Positions 14,785-21,154 of a DNA stretch of 30,269 bases are shown piece after piece (the first letter of the stretch is position 1; the number at the start of each line of letters is the position of its first letter). The DNA comes from DATBFX01 sp036558305. Lineage in GTDB: Bacteria; Chloroflexota; Chloroflexia; Thermomicrobiales; UBA6265. The position numbers and the translations under genes are program-made. The notes below the pieces were generated by a model. The model made no database searches. It saw nothing but the letters and a program-made list of their open reading frames with translations, and was not told where the DNA came from. The stretch is from positions 1 to 30,269 of the forward strand of contig DATBFX010000528.1 in assembly GCA_036558305.1 (NCBI GenBank), given 5' to 3'.

Positions 14785-15558
14785 ATGAGTCGATCTCTGC
14801 GCGTGCCGAAAGATCGACCGCGGGGTAGCGGCGGGATCTGGACACTCGTGTTCGTCGTTACCGGGATAACCATCCTCGCCGTGATCTGGGCCAAACGACG
14901 CGCCCAGGAGCAGGAGCGTCAACCCGTCGGCACCGCGCCCGCCGGCGCGCCGCCGATGCCCGAGCGCGATCCGGCGGCGCGGGCGGCCTCCCTTGTGGCA
15001 CGGCCCACCCCTACCGCCACACCCGGAACGACCACCGGCGCGGTCGCGGGCGCCACGACGGCCCCGGCCGGTCCCGACGTGGCCCGTCAACCGGCGCCGA
15101 TCGCCGAAGCGGACGCGCCCGGCACGGCCTCGCCCGAGCGATTGGCGACCGCGGGACCGGACATGGCCGCCTGGATCGGCGGTCTGGCCAGCGATACGAG
15201 CGCCGCCGCTCCGACGGACGAGACGACCACCGCGTCGCCGGCGACGTCGGAATCGACCGCAACCGACGAGGCGGGGGCGACCGCACGGGCAGAAGGTGAC
15301 TCGACCGACGAAACCGGCACCGAGGAGATCCCAACACCGGCGGCCGAAACGACCGAGATCACCGCGACCGAGGGCAAGGATTGGATCGAAGCCAACGGCG
15401 CCAAGAGTTGCCCGCCGGAGTTCCCGATCAAGGGCAACGCGACATCGCGAATCTATCACCTGCCGGGCGAGCCGACCTACGAGGCGACGGTCCCCGAACT
15501 CTGCTTCGCGACCGAGGAAGCCGCCGTCGGTTTGGGTTACCGGGCACGCAAGCGTTGA
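14785..15558 (+). CDS. Membrane-anchored protein with a C-terminal sunset domain
   Basis: A 257-residue protein starting at ATG 14785 after AAAGGAG. One hydrophobic helix (GIWTLVFVVTGITILAVIWA, about residues 18-36) is followed by a long Ala/Thr/Pro/Glu-rich, probably disordered stretch (about 40-195). The last 50 residues form a compact unit: CPPEFPIKGN, IYHLPGEPTYEATVPELCFATEEAAVGLGYRARKR. This is the sunset domain, a short Cys-containing module found at the C-terminus of many secreted or anchored bacterial proteins. The gene is 52 bases after the GNAT gene and ends at a double hairpin. Confidence 0.83.
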   Translation: MSRSLRVPKDRPRGSGGIWTLVFVVTGITILAVIWAKRRAQEQERQPVGTAPAGAPPMPERDPAARAASLVARPTPTATPGTTTGAVAGATTAPAGPDVARQPAPIAEADAPGTASPERLATAGPDMAAWIGGLASDTSAAAPTDETTTASPATSESTATDEAGATARAEGDSTDETGTEEIPTPAAETTEITATEGKDWIEANGAKSCPPEFPIKGNATSRIYHLPGEPTYEATVPELCFATEEAAVGLGYRARKR

Positions 15559-15634
15559 CCCGGCCTGGTTGATCGGGCCGGGTCGCACCTTCGGGAATCA
15601 CCGGACGCGGCGCGTTGTCTCGCGCCGCGTCCGG
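15557..15634. terminator. Double hairpin between convergent genes
   Basis: The first hairpin pairs GACCCGGCC (15557-15565) with GGCCGGGTC (15576-15584). The second pairs CCGGACGCGGCGCG (15601-15614) with its reverse complement at 15621-15634, a 14-bp perfect stem with a 6-base loop. They lie between the convergent ends of the sunset-domain gene (15558) and the DUF5679 gene (15662), so they fit a bidirectional terminator. No T-run follows. Confidence 0.72.
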
Positions 15635-15661
15635 CTCGATCTGACCGCTGTTCTCGATGGC

Positions 15662-15841
15662 CTACTTCTTCGACTTGCTCCCGCTCGCGCCGCTTGTGCT
15701 GAGCATCCGGAAGAGCTTGGTGCCACAGACGGGGCAGGTTCCTTCCATTGCCGGCCGTCCGTTCTTCATCGTGACCTCTTTCGGGTCTTTGATCTCCCGT
15801 TTTTCCCGGCACTTGACGCAATACGCTTCGACTGCGGCCAT
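15662..15841 (-). CDS. DUF5679-type zinc ribbon protein
   Basis: A 59-residue protein. The ATG at 15841 was chosen because it directly precedes the zinc ribbon and a GGGGGAAG site lies upstream; the frame continues to 15982 without homology. It has two Cys pairs, CVKC and CPVC, with the DUF5679 core YCVKCREKREIKDP and TMKNGRPAMEGTCPVCG. The tail is Ser/Gly/Lys-rich. This small zinc-binding family is seen in Chloroflexota and Actinobacteria; its role is not known. It is convergent to the sunset-domain gene. Confidence 0.88.
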   Translation of the reverse strand: MAAVEAYCVKCREKREIKDPKEVTMKNGRPAMEGTCPVCGTKLFRMLSTSGASGSKSKK

Positions 15842-16247
15842 CCCCGTGTCTTCCCCCTGAACGTCAACGCGCCCGTCAGCCACGATGCGACGGCGGCCTC
15901 GACGTTCGCTTGCGGGGCATAGTAGCGGAGGAAGCGGCCAAACGGTAGCCTCTGGGGCGATGCGTTTGCCCCGTATTGGCACGGAAGTCCGCTATTGGCG
16001 CGCCGGCTACCCCTCTCGGGCGGTCGCCGCGCGTCTTCCGCTCCTACGTAGATCGGCGTATCCCCCGGCCGGTGCGCTTTGCCCGGCAAATACAATAAAA
16101 GCCGGATGCGCCTGTCCCGGCTCGTCTTCAGGATGGGGCGGCGTCGGGAGATGGTACCGGCGCCGCGCCCGAGCTGCCGCATGGCCGACGACAGCCGGGA
16201 GCGTTGATGGGACGACGTATTGATGCAACGAAGAGGTGGAGACGACG
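15842..16247. other. Divergent intergenic region with an AT-rich patch
   Basis: About 400 bases separate the starts of two divergent zinc-protein genes. The AT-rich patch TACAATAAAA at 16091-16100 stands out in GC-rich sequence and could be a -10 element for the downstream plus-strand genes, but no good -35 lies at standard spacing. It is bracketed by CCGGC/GCCGG (a 5-bp stem). Nothing else convincing was found. Confidence 0.45.
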
Positions 16248-16475
16248 ATGAACTCGACGATGTTGTGTCACGAATGCGCCCGCGATGGCCGCCGGGAGCC
16301 GGCCGTCGCCCTGTGCCGATCGTGCCTGATCGGTCTCTGCGAGGTGCACCTGGCCGAAGAAGAGCGACGGGCCGGCGGGCTGCCTCGCTTCGGCTGCCAC
16401 CACCTGCCTTCCCCGCGCGGGAGGCACATCCTGCCGTTCGATGCCGGGTGGTCGCGCCCGGCCCTGCTCGCCTAA
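16248..16475 (+). CDS. DUF2180-like zinc finger protein
   Basis: A 75-residue protein. The ATG at 16248 has GGTGGAG just upstream; a GTG at 16236 is the alternative. The N-terminal half, MLCHECARDGRREPAVALCRSCLIGLCEVHL, has CHEC and CRSC pairs, then C and H, as in a compact B-box-like zinc site and in DUF2180 proteins (CxxCxxxG-x(4)-AVA-x-C-x-x-C-x-x-G-x-C-x-x-H). The C-terminal part adds FGCHHLPSPRGRHILPF. It is the first gene of a pair with the peroxiredoxin, 59 bases downstream. A role in redox or metal sensing is possible but not shown. Confidence 0.78.
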   Translation: MNSTMLCHECARDGRREPAVALCRSCLIGLCEVHLAEEERRAGGLPRFGCHHLPSPRGRHILPFDAGWSRPALLA

Positions 16476-16490
16476 TCGCCACGATCCGAT

Positions 16491-16511
16491 ACCCCGCGCA
16501 ACGTGCGGGGT
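16491..16511 (+). promoter_or_regulatory. Hairpin in the leader of the peroxiredoxin gene
   Basis: ACCCCGC (16491-16497) pairs with GCGGGGT (16505-16511), enclosing a 7-base loop, between the zinc finger gene stop and the peroxiredoxin start. It may tune read-through or mRNA stability. It has no T-run, so a full terminator is unlikely. Confidence 0.45.
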
Positions 16512-16534
16512 GATCACGAAAGGGATGAATTGAG

Positions 16535-17464
16535 ATGGCATTCTTTGTGGGGAAACCGGCGCCGGACGTGACGGCGCCAGCCTATGTCCGGGGCGCAACC
16601 GATCCGCAACCGTTGCGCTTGTCCGACTACCGCGGGAAGTGGCTCGTCCTCTTCTTTTACCCGCGCGACTTCACCTTCGTCTGCCCCACCGAAATCCAGG
16701 CGTTTGCCCGCCTCCACGGCGAGTTTACGGCGGAGAACGCGGTCGTCCTCGGCGCCAGCACCGACAGCTACTACGCCCACAAGGCCTGGTACGAGACCGA
16801 CCCGCGCCTGACCGAGGTCGCGTACCCGATCCTCGCCGACACGGCGCAGTCGGTTAGCGAGGCATTCGGGGTGTTGCTGGACGATGGGGCCGCCCTGCGC
16901 GGCACCTTCATCATCGACCCGGAGGGCATCGTCCGCCACGCCGGTATCAACGACCTGGACGTCGGACGCAACGTCGAGGAGACCCTCCGTCTGCTCCGTG
17001 CCCTGCGGACCGGCGACCTCTGCCCGGCCGCCTGGCATCCCGGCACGCCGACACTGACCGACGTCGTGGCGGAGCCTACGGCGCCGGTGCCGGTCGCCTC
17101 GGCGGCGATCGCGCGGGTCACCGACGAAACGATCGAGACGGTGACCGCCGCCGATCGGGGCGTCCTGATCCTCGCCAAGAACGACTGCGGTCACTGCGCC
17201 GCCTACCAGGCCGAAATCAAGGCGGCCCTCGCCCGCGGCGAGCTCGCGGATCTCGCCATCGGCAAACTCGTCCTGAACGAGCCGGGGGCCACGGACTATA
17301 AGCGCGGCAACCGGTGGCTGGCCGACGTCAAGGATTTGCCGTTTACGGTGCTTTACCGCAACGGGCAAATCGTCGACCGCTTCCTGGGGTCGCGCGCGGC
17401 CTACCTGGAGGAGCGCGTTCGCGCCGCCTTCGGCGACGAACCCGAGTTGGCGGCGGCGGCCTGA
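16535..17464 (+). CDS. AhpC-type 2-Cys peroxiredoxin fused to a thioredoxin-like domain
   Basis: A 309-residue cytoplasmic protein. ATG 16535 follows AAAGGGATG. The first 170 residues are an AhpC/Prx1-type peroxiredoxin: DFTFVCPTEI with peroxidatic C50, and DLCPAAWHPG with resolving C163. After a Pro/Ala-rich linker (about 175-195), a thioredoxin-fold domain carries NDCGHCAAY (C218 and C221), followed by LPFTVLYRNGQIVDRFLG as the cis-Pro and last-strand region. The peroxiredoxin reduces hydroperoxides, and the fused dithiol domain could act as its reductant. CGHC is the redox motif typical of protein disulfide isomerases rather than the CGPC of thioredoxin. Stop is followed at once by an octamer hairpin. 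Confidence 0.94.
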   Translation: MAFFVGKPAPDVTAPAYVRGATDPQPLRLSDYRGKWLVLFFYPRDFTFVCPTEIQAFARLHGEFTAENAVVLGASTDSYYAHKAWYETDPRLTEVAYPILADTAQSVSEAFGVLLDDGAALRGTFIIDPEGIVRHAGINDLDVGRNVEETLRLLRALRTGDLCPAAWHPGTPTLTDVVAEPTAPVPVASAAIARVTDETIETVTAADRGVLILAKNDCGHCAAYQAEIKAALARGELADLAIGKLVLNEPGATDYKRGNRWLADVKDLPFTVLYRNGQIVDRFLGSRAAYLEERVRAAFGDEPELAAAA

Positions 17465-17583
17465 CGGCGGAGACGGACAGGCGGACAGAATGAGCGGGCG
17501 AAGGTCGCGGTCTTTTCACGACCGACGACTCACGACCAACGACTCGCTACTGTCCGCCTGTCCGTCTGTCCGTCCCCGCCGTC
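17463..17583. repeat. Inverted repeat of GGACAG(G/A)C octamers after the peroxiredoxin gene
   Basis: Left arm 17463-17488 and right arm 17550-17583 are complementary except that the right arm has one extra 8-base unit and one mismatch. The left arm starts inside the peroxiredoxin stop codon (TGA at 17462-17464). The loop contains degenerate ACGACTC/ACGACCA units resembling the heptamers of the 26380-26511 locus. CTGTCCGCCTGTCCGTCT in the right arm recurs exactly in the loop of that locus. Confidence 0.9.
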
Positions 17584-17588
17584 GGGGC

Positions 17589-17617
17589 GTGACGAATTGG
17601 CACAACATGTGGATAAT
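17589..17617 (+). promoter_or_regulatory. Probable sigma70 promoter of the L,D-transpeptidase gene
   Basis: GTGACG at 17589-17594 and GATAAT at 17612-17617 are separated by exactly 17 bases (4/6 and 5/6 matches to consensus). Transcription would begin near 17624, upstream of the GTG at 17667, which agrees with the chosen start. Confidence 0.6.
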
Positions 17618-17666
17618 CGTGCGTCGTCCTGGTGTGCGATGGACGCCTGATTGGGAAGGGACAGTC

Positions 17667-18476
17667 GTGGTACCTCGCAAACCCCCTCGTCGACCGCTCG
17701 TCCGCGTGGCCCTCGCCGCTGCGATGCTCTCCATCCTGGTGGTGTCCGGTGCCTTCGCCCGTGCCGCCTCCGCGGGGGAAGGCGTGCCCGACGCCGGGAT
17801 CAAGGTCTCCCTCAACTGCACGTCGAGCACGGAGCGGATTCGGATCACCAACGAGAGCGGCAGCCCACTCGTCGTCCAATCGATCGGGACGCTGGCCGAT
17901 CCGCTGCCGGGCGAACCGTTCGCGCTCGGCGCCCGCATCCCGGCCGGTGGCACCCGGCTCTGGCAGGCGGGGGTCGGCGCCAGCGGTCGCCACGTCCTGG
18001 CGCGGGACGAGATCTTCAGCAACACCGCCGGCGATCGCGAAGGAGCCAGGATCCTGACGTCGGTCGGTCCCATCGTCGTCCGCTGCCCAAAGGTGGCACC
18101 GCCGACCGGCGAGAAATGGATCGACGTGAGTCTGAAGCATCAGCGGGTGACGGCCTGGCAAGGCGATTTCCGCGTCGCCGAGGAGATCGTCAGCACCGGC
18201 AAACCCGGTTTCATGACACCGCCGGGCACCTTCTTCATCAACCTCAAATTCGACAAGGAAACGATGAACTCCTGTCAATCCGACGAGTGCTGGAACATCC
18301 CCGACGTGCCCTGGGTGATGTACTTCACCGACGACGGCGTGGCCTTTCACGGCGTCTATTGGTACAACGACTTCGGGACACCCCGCAGTCACGGCTGCGT
18401 GAACATGCCGGTCTCCTTCGCGAAGTGGCTCTACGACTGGGCACCGCTGGGAACGCGCGTCTGGGTTCACGAGTAA
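17667..18476 (+). CDS. Secreted L,D-transpeptidase (YkuD domain)
   Basis: A 269-residue protein. The GTG at 17667 was chosen because GGGAAGGG lies just upstream and a signal peptide follows (RRPLVRVALAAAMLSILVVSGAFARAASA); a GTG-started frame from 17490 would run through a repeat and the promoter. The N-terminal half is a beta-rich region with two Cys. The C-terminal YkuD domain starts at KWIDVSLKHQRVTAWQGDF and contains FHGVYWYNDFGTPRSHGCVNM, with the catalytic His and Cys of SHGCVN. Such enzymes form 3-3 peptidoglycan cross-links or attach proteins to the wall. It ends at the left arm of a hairpin shared with the converging nnrE. Confidence 0.93.
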   Translation: MVPRKPPRRPLVRVALAAAMLSILVVSGAFARAASAGEGVPDAGIKVSLNCTSSTERIRITNESGSPLVVQSIGTLADPLPGEPFALGARIPAGGTRLWQAGVGASGRHVLARDEIFSNTAGDREGARILTSVGPIVVRCPKVAPPTGEKWIDVSLKHQRVTAWQGDFRVAEEIVSTGKPGFMTPPGTFFINLKFDKETMNSCQSDECWNIPDVPWVMYFTDDGVAFHGVYWYNDFGTPRSHGCVNMPVSFAKWLYDWAPLGTRVWVHE

Positions 18477-18550
18477 GGGGACAGGAGGCAGGGGTCAGGG
18501 GTCAGGCCGGTCGTCTACTCCCGACCCCTGCCTCATGCCCCCTGTCCCCT
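18476..18550. repeat. Inverted repeat between L,D-transpeptidase and nnrE, overlapping the nnrE 3' end
   Basis: AGGGGACAG (18476-18484) pairs with CTGTCCCCT (18542-18550), and GAGGCAGGGGTC (18485-18496) pairs with GACCCCTGCCTC (18523-18534). The right arm carries 7 extra bases between the two blocks. AGGGGTC also repeats in tandem in the left arm. The left arm begins on the last base of the transpeptidase stop codon. The nnrE stop (18495-18497) lies inside it, so the repeat encodes the last residues of NnrE. It could terminate both converging transcripts. Confidence 0.88.
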
Positions 18551-19268
18551 CGAGGAGGAAATCCCCGGTCGCGAAGAGCGGACCCGCCTCCACCCCGAGT
18601 CGCGCGTAGGCAGCCGCCGGCACGCCGATGTCGGCGACGACCAATTCCCCAACCACCGCGCGGGCGGCCGGCGCCAACAAGCCGGTTTTCGGCAGCGCCA
18701 ACGTCAGGGTCGCCTCGGCGCGGATGCACGGGTCGTACACGATGCCGTCTGTCGCCTCCAGGCCGGACGGGAGATCGACGGCGAGCACGGGGGCCGGCTG
18801 CGCATTGGCGGCGGCGATCAGGGCGGCGGTCTCGCCCGCCGGCGCCCCGGCGAGGCTGAACCCGAGGAGCGCGTCGATCACGAGGTCTGCCGCTGGTACC
18901 GACGGCGTCGTCGTCGGGTCGTGGATCGGGACGCCGAGCCGTTCCAGGATGGCGAGTTGGTGGTCGGCGATGCCCTTGCCGGGAACGGGTCGCCGGCTCA
19001 ACCAGACCTCGGGGGAAGCGCCCCACGCGAGCAGGAAGCGGGCGGCCACCATCCCGTCGCCGCCGTTGCCACCGCTGCCGCAGAGGACGATGATCCGTTT
19101 ACCGCGTGCATCACCGCCGAGAAATCGCCGGCGGGCAAAGACGGCGACGGCATGACCGGCGACCTCCATCAATTGGAGGGTATCGACGCCGAAGTCGTCC
19201 AGCATGATGCGGTCGATTTCGGCCATCTGCCTGGCGGTGAGGGCGGGAATCGAGGTGGATCGTTCCAC
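18495..19268 (-). CDS. nnrE: NAD(P)H-hydrate epimerase, single-domain form
   Basis: A 257-residue protein starting at GTG 19268 with GGAGAAG upstream. The YjeF_N fold is clear: TARQMAEIDRIMLDDFGVDTLQLMEVAG, VLCGSGGNGGDGMVAARFL (the family motif, with GNGGDG where NNGGDG is usual), and AVDLPSGLEATDG. It epimerises damaged S/R NAD(P)H hydrates so that a dehydratase can repair them. The ADP/ATP-dependent dehydratase domain often fused to it is absent and must be encoded elsewhere. The last 15 or so residues (from about GGMRQGSG) are encoded by the hairpin repeat and are not part of the fold. Confidence 0.93.
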   Translation of the reverse strand: MERSTSIPALTARQMAEIDRIMLDDFGVDTLQLMEVAGHAVAVFARRRFLGGDARGKRIIVLCGSGGNGGDGMVAARFLLAWGASPEVWLSRRPVPGKGIADHQLAILERLGVPIHDPTTTPSVPAADLVIDALLGFSLAGAPAGETAALIAAANAQPAPVLAVDLPSGLEATDGIVYDPCIRAEATLTLALPKTGLLAPAARAVVGELVVADIGVPAAAYARLGVEAGPLFATGDFLLEGTGGMRQGSGVDDRPDP

Positions 19269-19475
19269 TTACGCTTCTCCGGTCGTGGCCCCCGCGGGGC
19301 CGAGTGCGCCAAGTCTACCGAGCCAGCGCAACCGCCACCCGGTCGGTCAGGTCGGGCGCTGCCCGTACCGGCGATGCGAGCGCCCGAGGGCACGCGCATA
19401 CTGGTCAGAGAGCGGAACCATGGTCGAGTTGTGGCGTGCCGGCGGTTTCGAGCCGGCGGGCCAGGGAGACGACGT

Positions 19476-20393
19476 ATGCGCCTGGGGTTGCACCTGACGC
19501 GATTCAACTGGCCGGATGGCGACGCGGCGATCGGGTCGCGGGTGGTCGAGCTCGTCAAGCGGGCCGAAGACGCCGGATTCGACGGCTTTTGGCCGATGGA
19601 CCACCTCTACCAGATCGGACTCAACGGGCCGCCGGAAGAACCGATGCTGGAAGGCTACACCCTCCTCGCCTTCGCCGCGGGGTTCACGACGCGGATCAAG
19701 CTCGGGTTGCTGGTGACCGGCGTCACCTACCGGCATCCCGGCATGCTGGTGAAGACCGTCTCGACCCTCGACGTCCTCTCGGGTGGTCGCGCCTACCTCG
19801 GCATCGGCGCGGCCTGGAACGAACGGGAACACCGCGGTCTCGGCGTGCCGTTCCCGCCGCTGGCCGAGCGCTTCGAGCGCCTGGAGGAGACTCTGCAGAT
19901 TTTCCACCAGATGTGGAACGGTGGGGTCGAACCGTTCACCGGCAGGCACTACCAATTGGCGGAGACGCTCTGCCGGCCGCTGCCGCTCCAACAACCGCAC
20001 CCGCCGATCATGGTCGGCGGCGGCGGCGAGCGGAAAACGCTGCGACTGGTCGCGAAATACGCCGACGCCTGCAACATCTTCGATGGGCCGGAAGTGGCGC
20101 ACAAACTCGACGTCTTGAAGGCGCACTGCCAGGACGTGGGACGCCCGTACGAGGAGATCACGAAGACGGTCTCGGTCCGGATCGCGGTCAGTCGCGACGG
20201 CGGCCATAACACCCATAGTCCCGCTGAGACGATCGACCACCTCGGTCGGCTCGCCGGTCTCGGATTCGGTCAGGCGATCGTCATGCTGCCGGAACCGCTC
20301 TCGGCATCGGTGGTCGACCTCTTCGGCGAACGGATCGTGCCGGAGGCGGCGAAGTTAGCGACCGCCGGGAGAGCATCGTCGGGGCGCCATTAG
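19476..20393 (+). CDS. LLM-class (F420-type) oxidoreductase
   Basis: A 305-residue soluble protein. ATG 19476 follows CAGGGAGAC. The luciferase-like TIM-barrel pattern is clear: MRLGLHLTRFNW, AEDAGFDGFWPMDHLYQ, IKLGLLVTGVTYRHPGMLVKTVSTLDVLSGGRAYLGIGAAWNEREHRGLG, and PLQQPHPPIMVGGGGERKTLRLVAKYADACN. The closest kind is the F420-dependent LLM group, though FMN cannot be excluded. The substrate is unknown. The start of the frame is not part of nnrE; the two are divergent. Its stop overlaps the tetR stop by four bases in convergent orientation, so their 3' ends may interfere. Confidence 0.93.
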   Translation: MRLGLHLTRFNWPDGDAAIGSRVVELVKRAEDAGFDGFWPMDHLYQIGLNGPPEEPMLEGYTLLAFAAGFTTRIKLGLLVTGVTYRHPGMLVKTVSTLDVLSGGRAYLGIGAAWNEREHRGLGVPFPPLAERFERLEETLQIFHQMWNGGVEPFTGRHYQLAETLCRPLPLQQPHPPIMVGGGGERKTLRLVAKYADACNIFDGPEVAHKLDVLKAHCQDVGRPYEEITKTVSVRIAVSRDGGHNTHSPAETIDHLGRLAGLGFGQAIVMLPEPLSASVVDLFGERIVPEAAKLATAGRASSGRH

Positions 20394-21004
20394 CGAACTG
20401 GTTGCCGTTGCGACCGCACCCCGTCCATCACGAGCGCGAGTAGCCGGTCACCCATCAGGGCGCAATCCGGCGCCTGCTCGCTGGTCATCGCGATCCCGCT
20501 GACGAGTTTCAGCAAGTCCCAAACCTGGACGTCGGGGCGGATCGCACCGGACTCCTGCGCGCGGGCGAGCAGCGCGGCACCGGCCTCCCCGACCATGTCG
20601 TGGCAGGCGGCGAAGAAGGGAGGCTTCTCGTCGCCCGCCACCGCCGTCAGCGCCTTGGCGAGCCCGCGCTTCGTCGCCACGTAGGCAAGGAACGACCGCA
20701 GCCATTCGGCCAGCGCGTCACCGGGCGACGGCGACGCGAGCCGGTCGTACGCTTCGGCGCAGAGGGCTTCGACGCCGTCGCGGTAGACGGCTTCCATCAG
20801 CGCCATGCGGGTCGGGAAGTGGCGGTAGAGGGTGCCCGGTCCGACCCCGGCGCGGCGGGCGATGTCGTCGAGCGAGGCATCGGCGCCGCGCTCGGCGAAC
20901 GCCTCCCTGGCGACGGCGATCAAACGGTCGCGGTTGCGACGCGCGTCGGCGCGTAGACGGTGCGGGGCGATCTCACATTCGGGCGTTGTCACCGTTGTAT
21001 TCAT
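20390..21004 (-). CDS. TetR-family transcriptional repressor, divergent from an MFS pump
   Basis: A 204-residue protein from ATG 21004; a GTG six bases earlier (21010) is the alternative and no clear ribosome site is visible, so the start is uncertain. The N-terminal helix-turn-helix reads ASLDDIARRAGVGPGTLYRHFPTRMALMEAVYRDG, typical of TetR. The rest is a ligand-binding helical domain that includes EWLRSFLAYVATKRGLAKAL. It probably represses the divergent pump gene and itself through the two matching operators at 21038-21058 and 21062-21082. A hydrophobic drug-like inducer is likely, by analogy only. Its 3' end overlaps that of the LLM oxidoreductase by four bases. Confidence 0.9.
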   Translation of the reverse strand: MNTTVTTPECEIAPHRLRADARRNRDRLIAVAREAFAERGADASLDDIARRAGVGPGTLYRHFPTRMALMEAVYRDGVEALCAEAYDRLASPSPGDALAEWLRSFLAYVATKRGLAKALTAVAGDEKPPFFAACHDMVGEAGAALLARAQESGAIRPDVQVWDLLKLVSGIAMTSEQAPDCALMGDRLLALVMDGVRSQRQPVR

Positions 21005-21032
21005 TGTCACACCGTCACCATCTCGAAGGCGC

Positions 21033-21061
21033 TTGACAAACGGAGACAGTCTCCGTATGAT
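21033..21061 (+). promoter_or_regulatory. Consensus sigma70 promoter for the MFS pump gene
   Basis: TTGACA at 21033-21038 (6/6) and TATGAT at 21056-21061 (5/6) are exactly 17 bases apart. The spacer is filled by a near-perfect palindrome, so repressor binding would block RNA polymerase directly. Confidence 0.87.
21038..21058. promoter_or_regulatory. Operator 1, inside the promoter spacer
   Basis: AAACGGAG (21038-21045), five bases, then CTCCGTAT (21051-21058). The inner 17 bases are a perfect palindrome around one central base. It overlaps the last base of the -35 and the start of the -10. It shares its half-sites and spacing with operator 2. Likely bound by the adjacent TetR protein. Confidence 0.8.
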
Positions 21062-21082
21062 AAACGGAGGATGGCTCCGTTT
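21062..21082. promoter_or_regulatory. Operator 2, just downstream of the promoter
   Basis: AAACGGAG (21062-21069), five bases, then CTCCGTTT (21075-21082): an exact 8+8 palindrome. It begins one base after the -10 element and 24 bases from operator 1 start to start, roughly two helical turns, so two dimers could bind on similar faces. Confidence 0.8.
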
Positions 21083-21154
21083 GGATCTCGGCGCCACCGG
21101 TAAGGTCCATCGGCTCGCCTTATGACGAGTTATACCAAAAGGAGAGCGGCTTCC

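Noticed and set aside
17490..17666. Longer start for the L,D-transpeptidase
   Set aside because: It would read through the hairpin and the probable promoter at 17589-17617, and would place about 60 non-conserved residues before the signal peptide.
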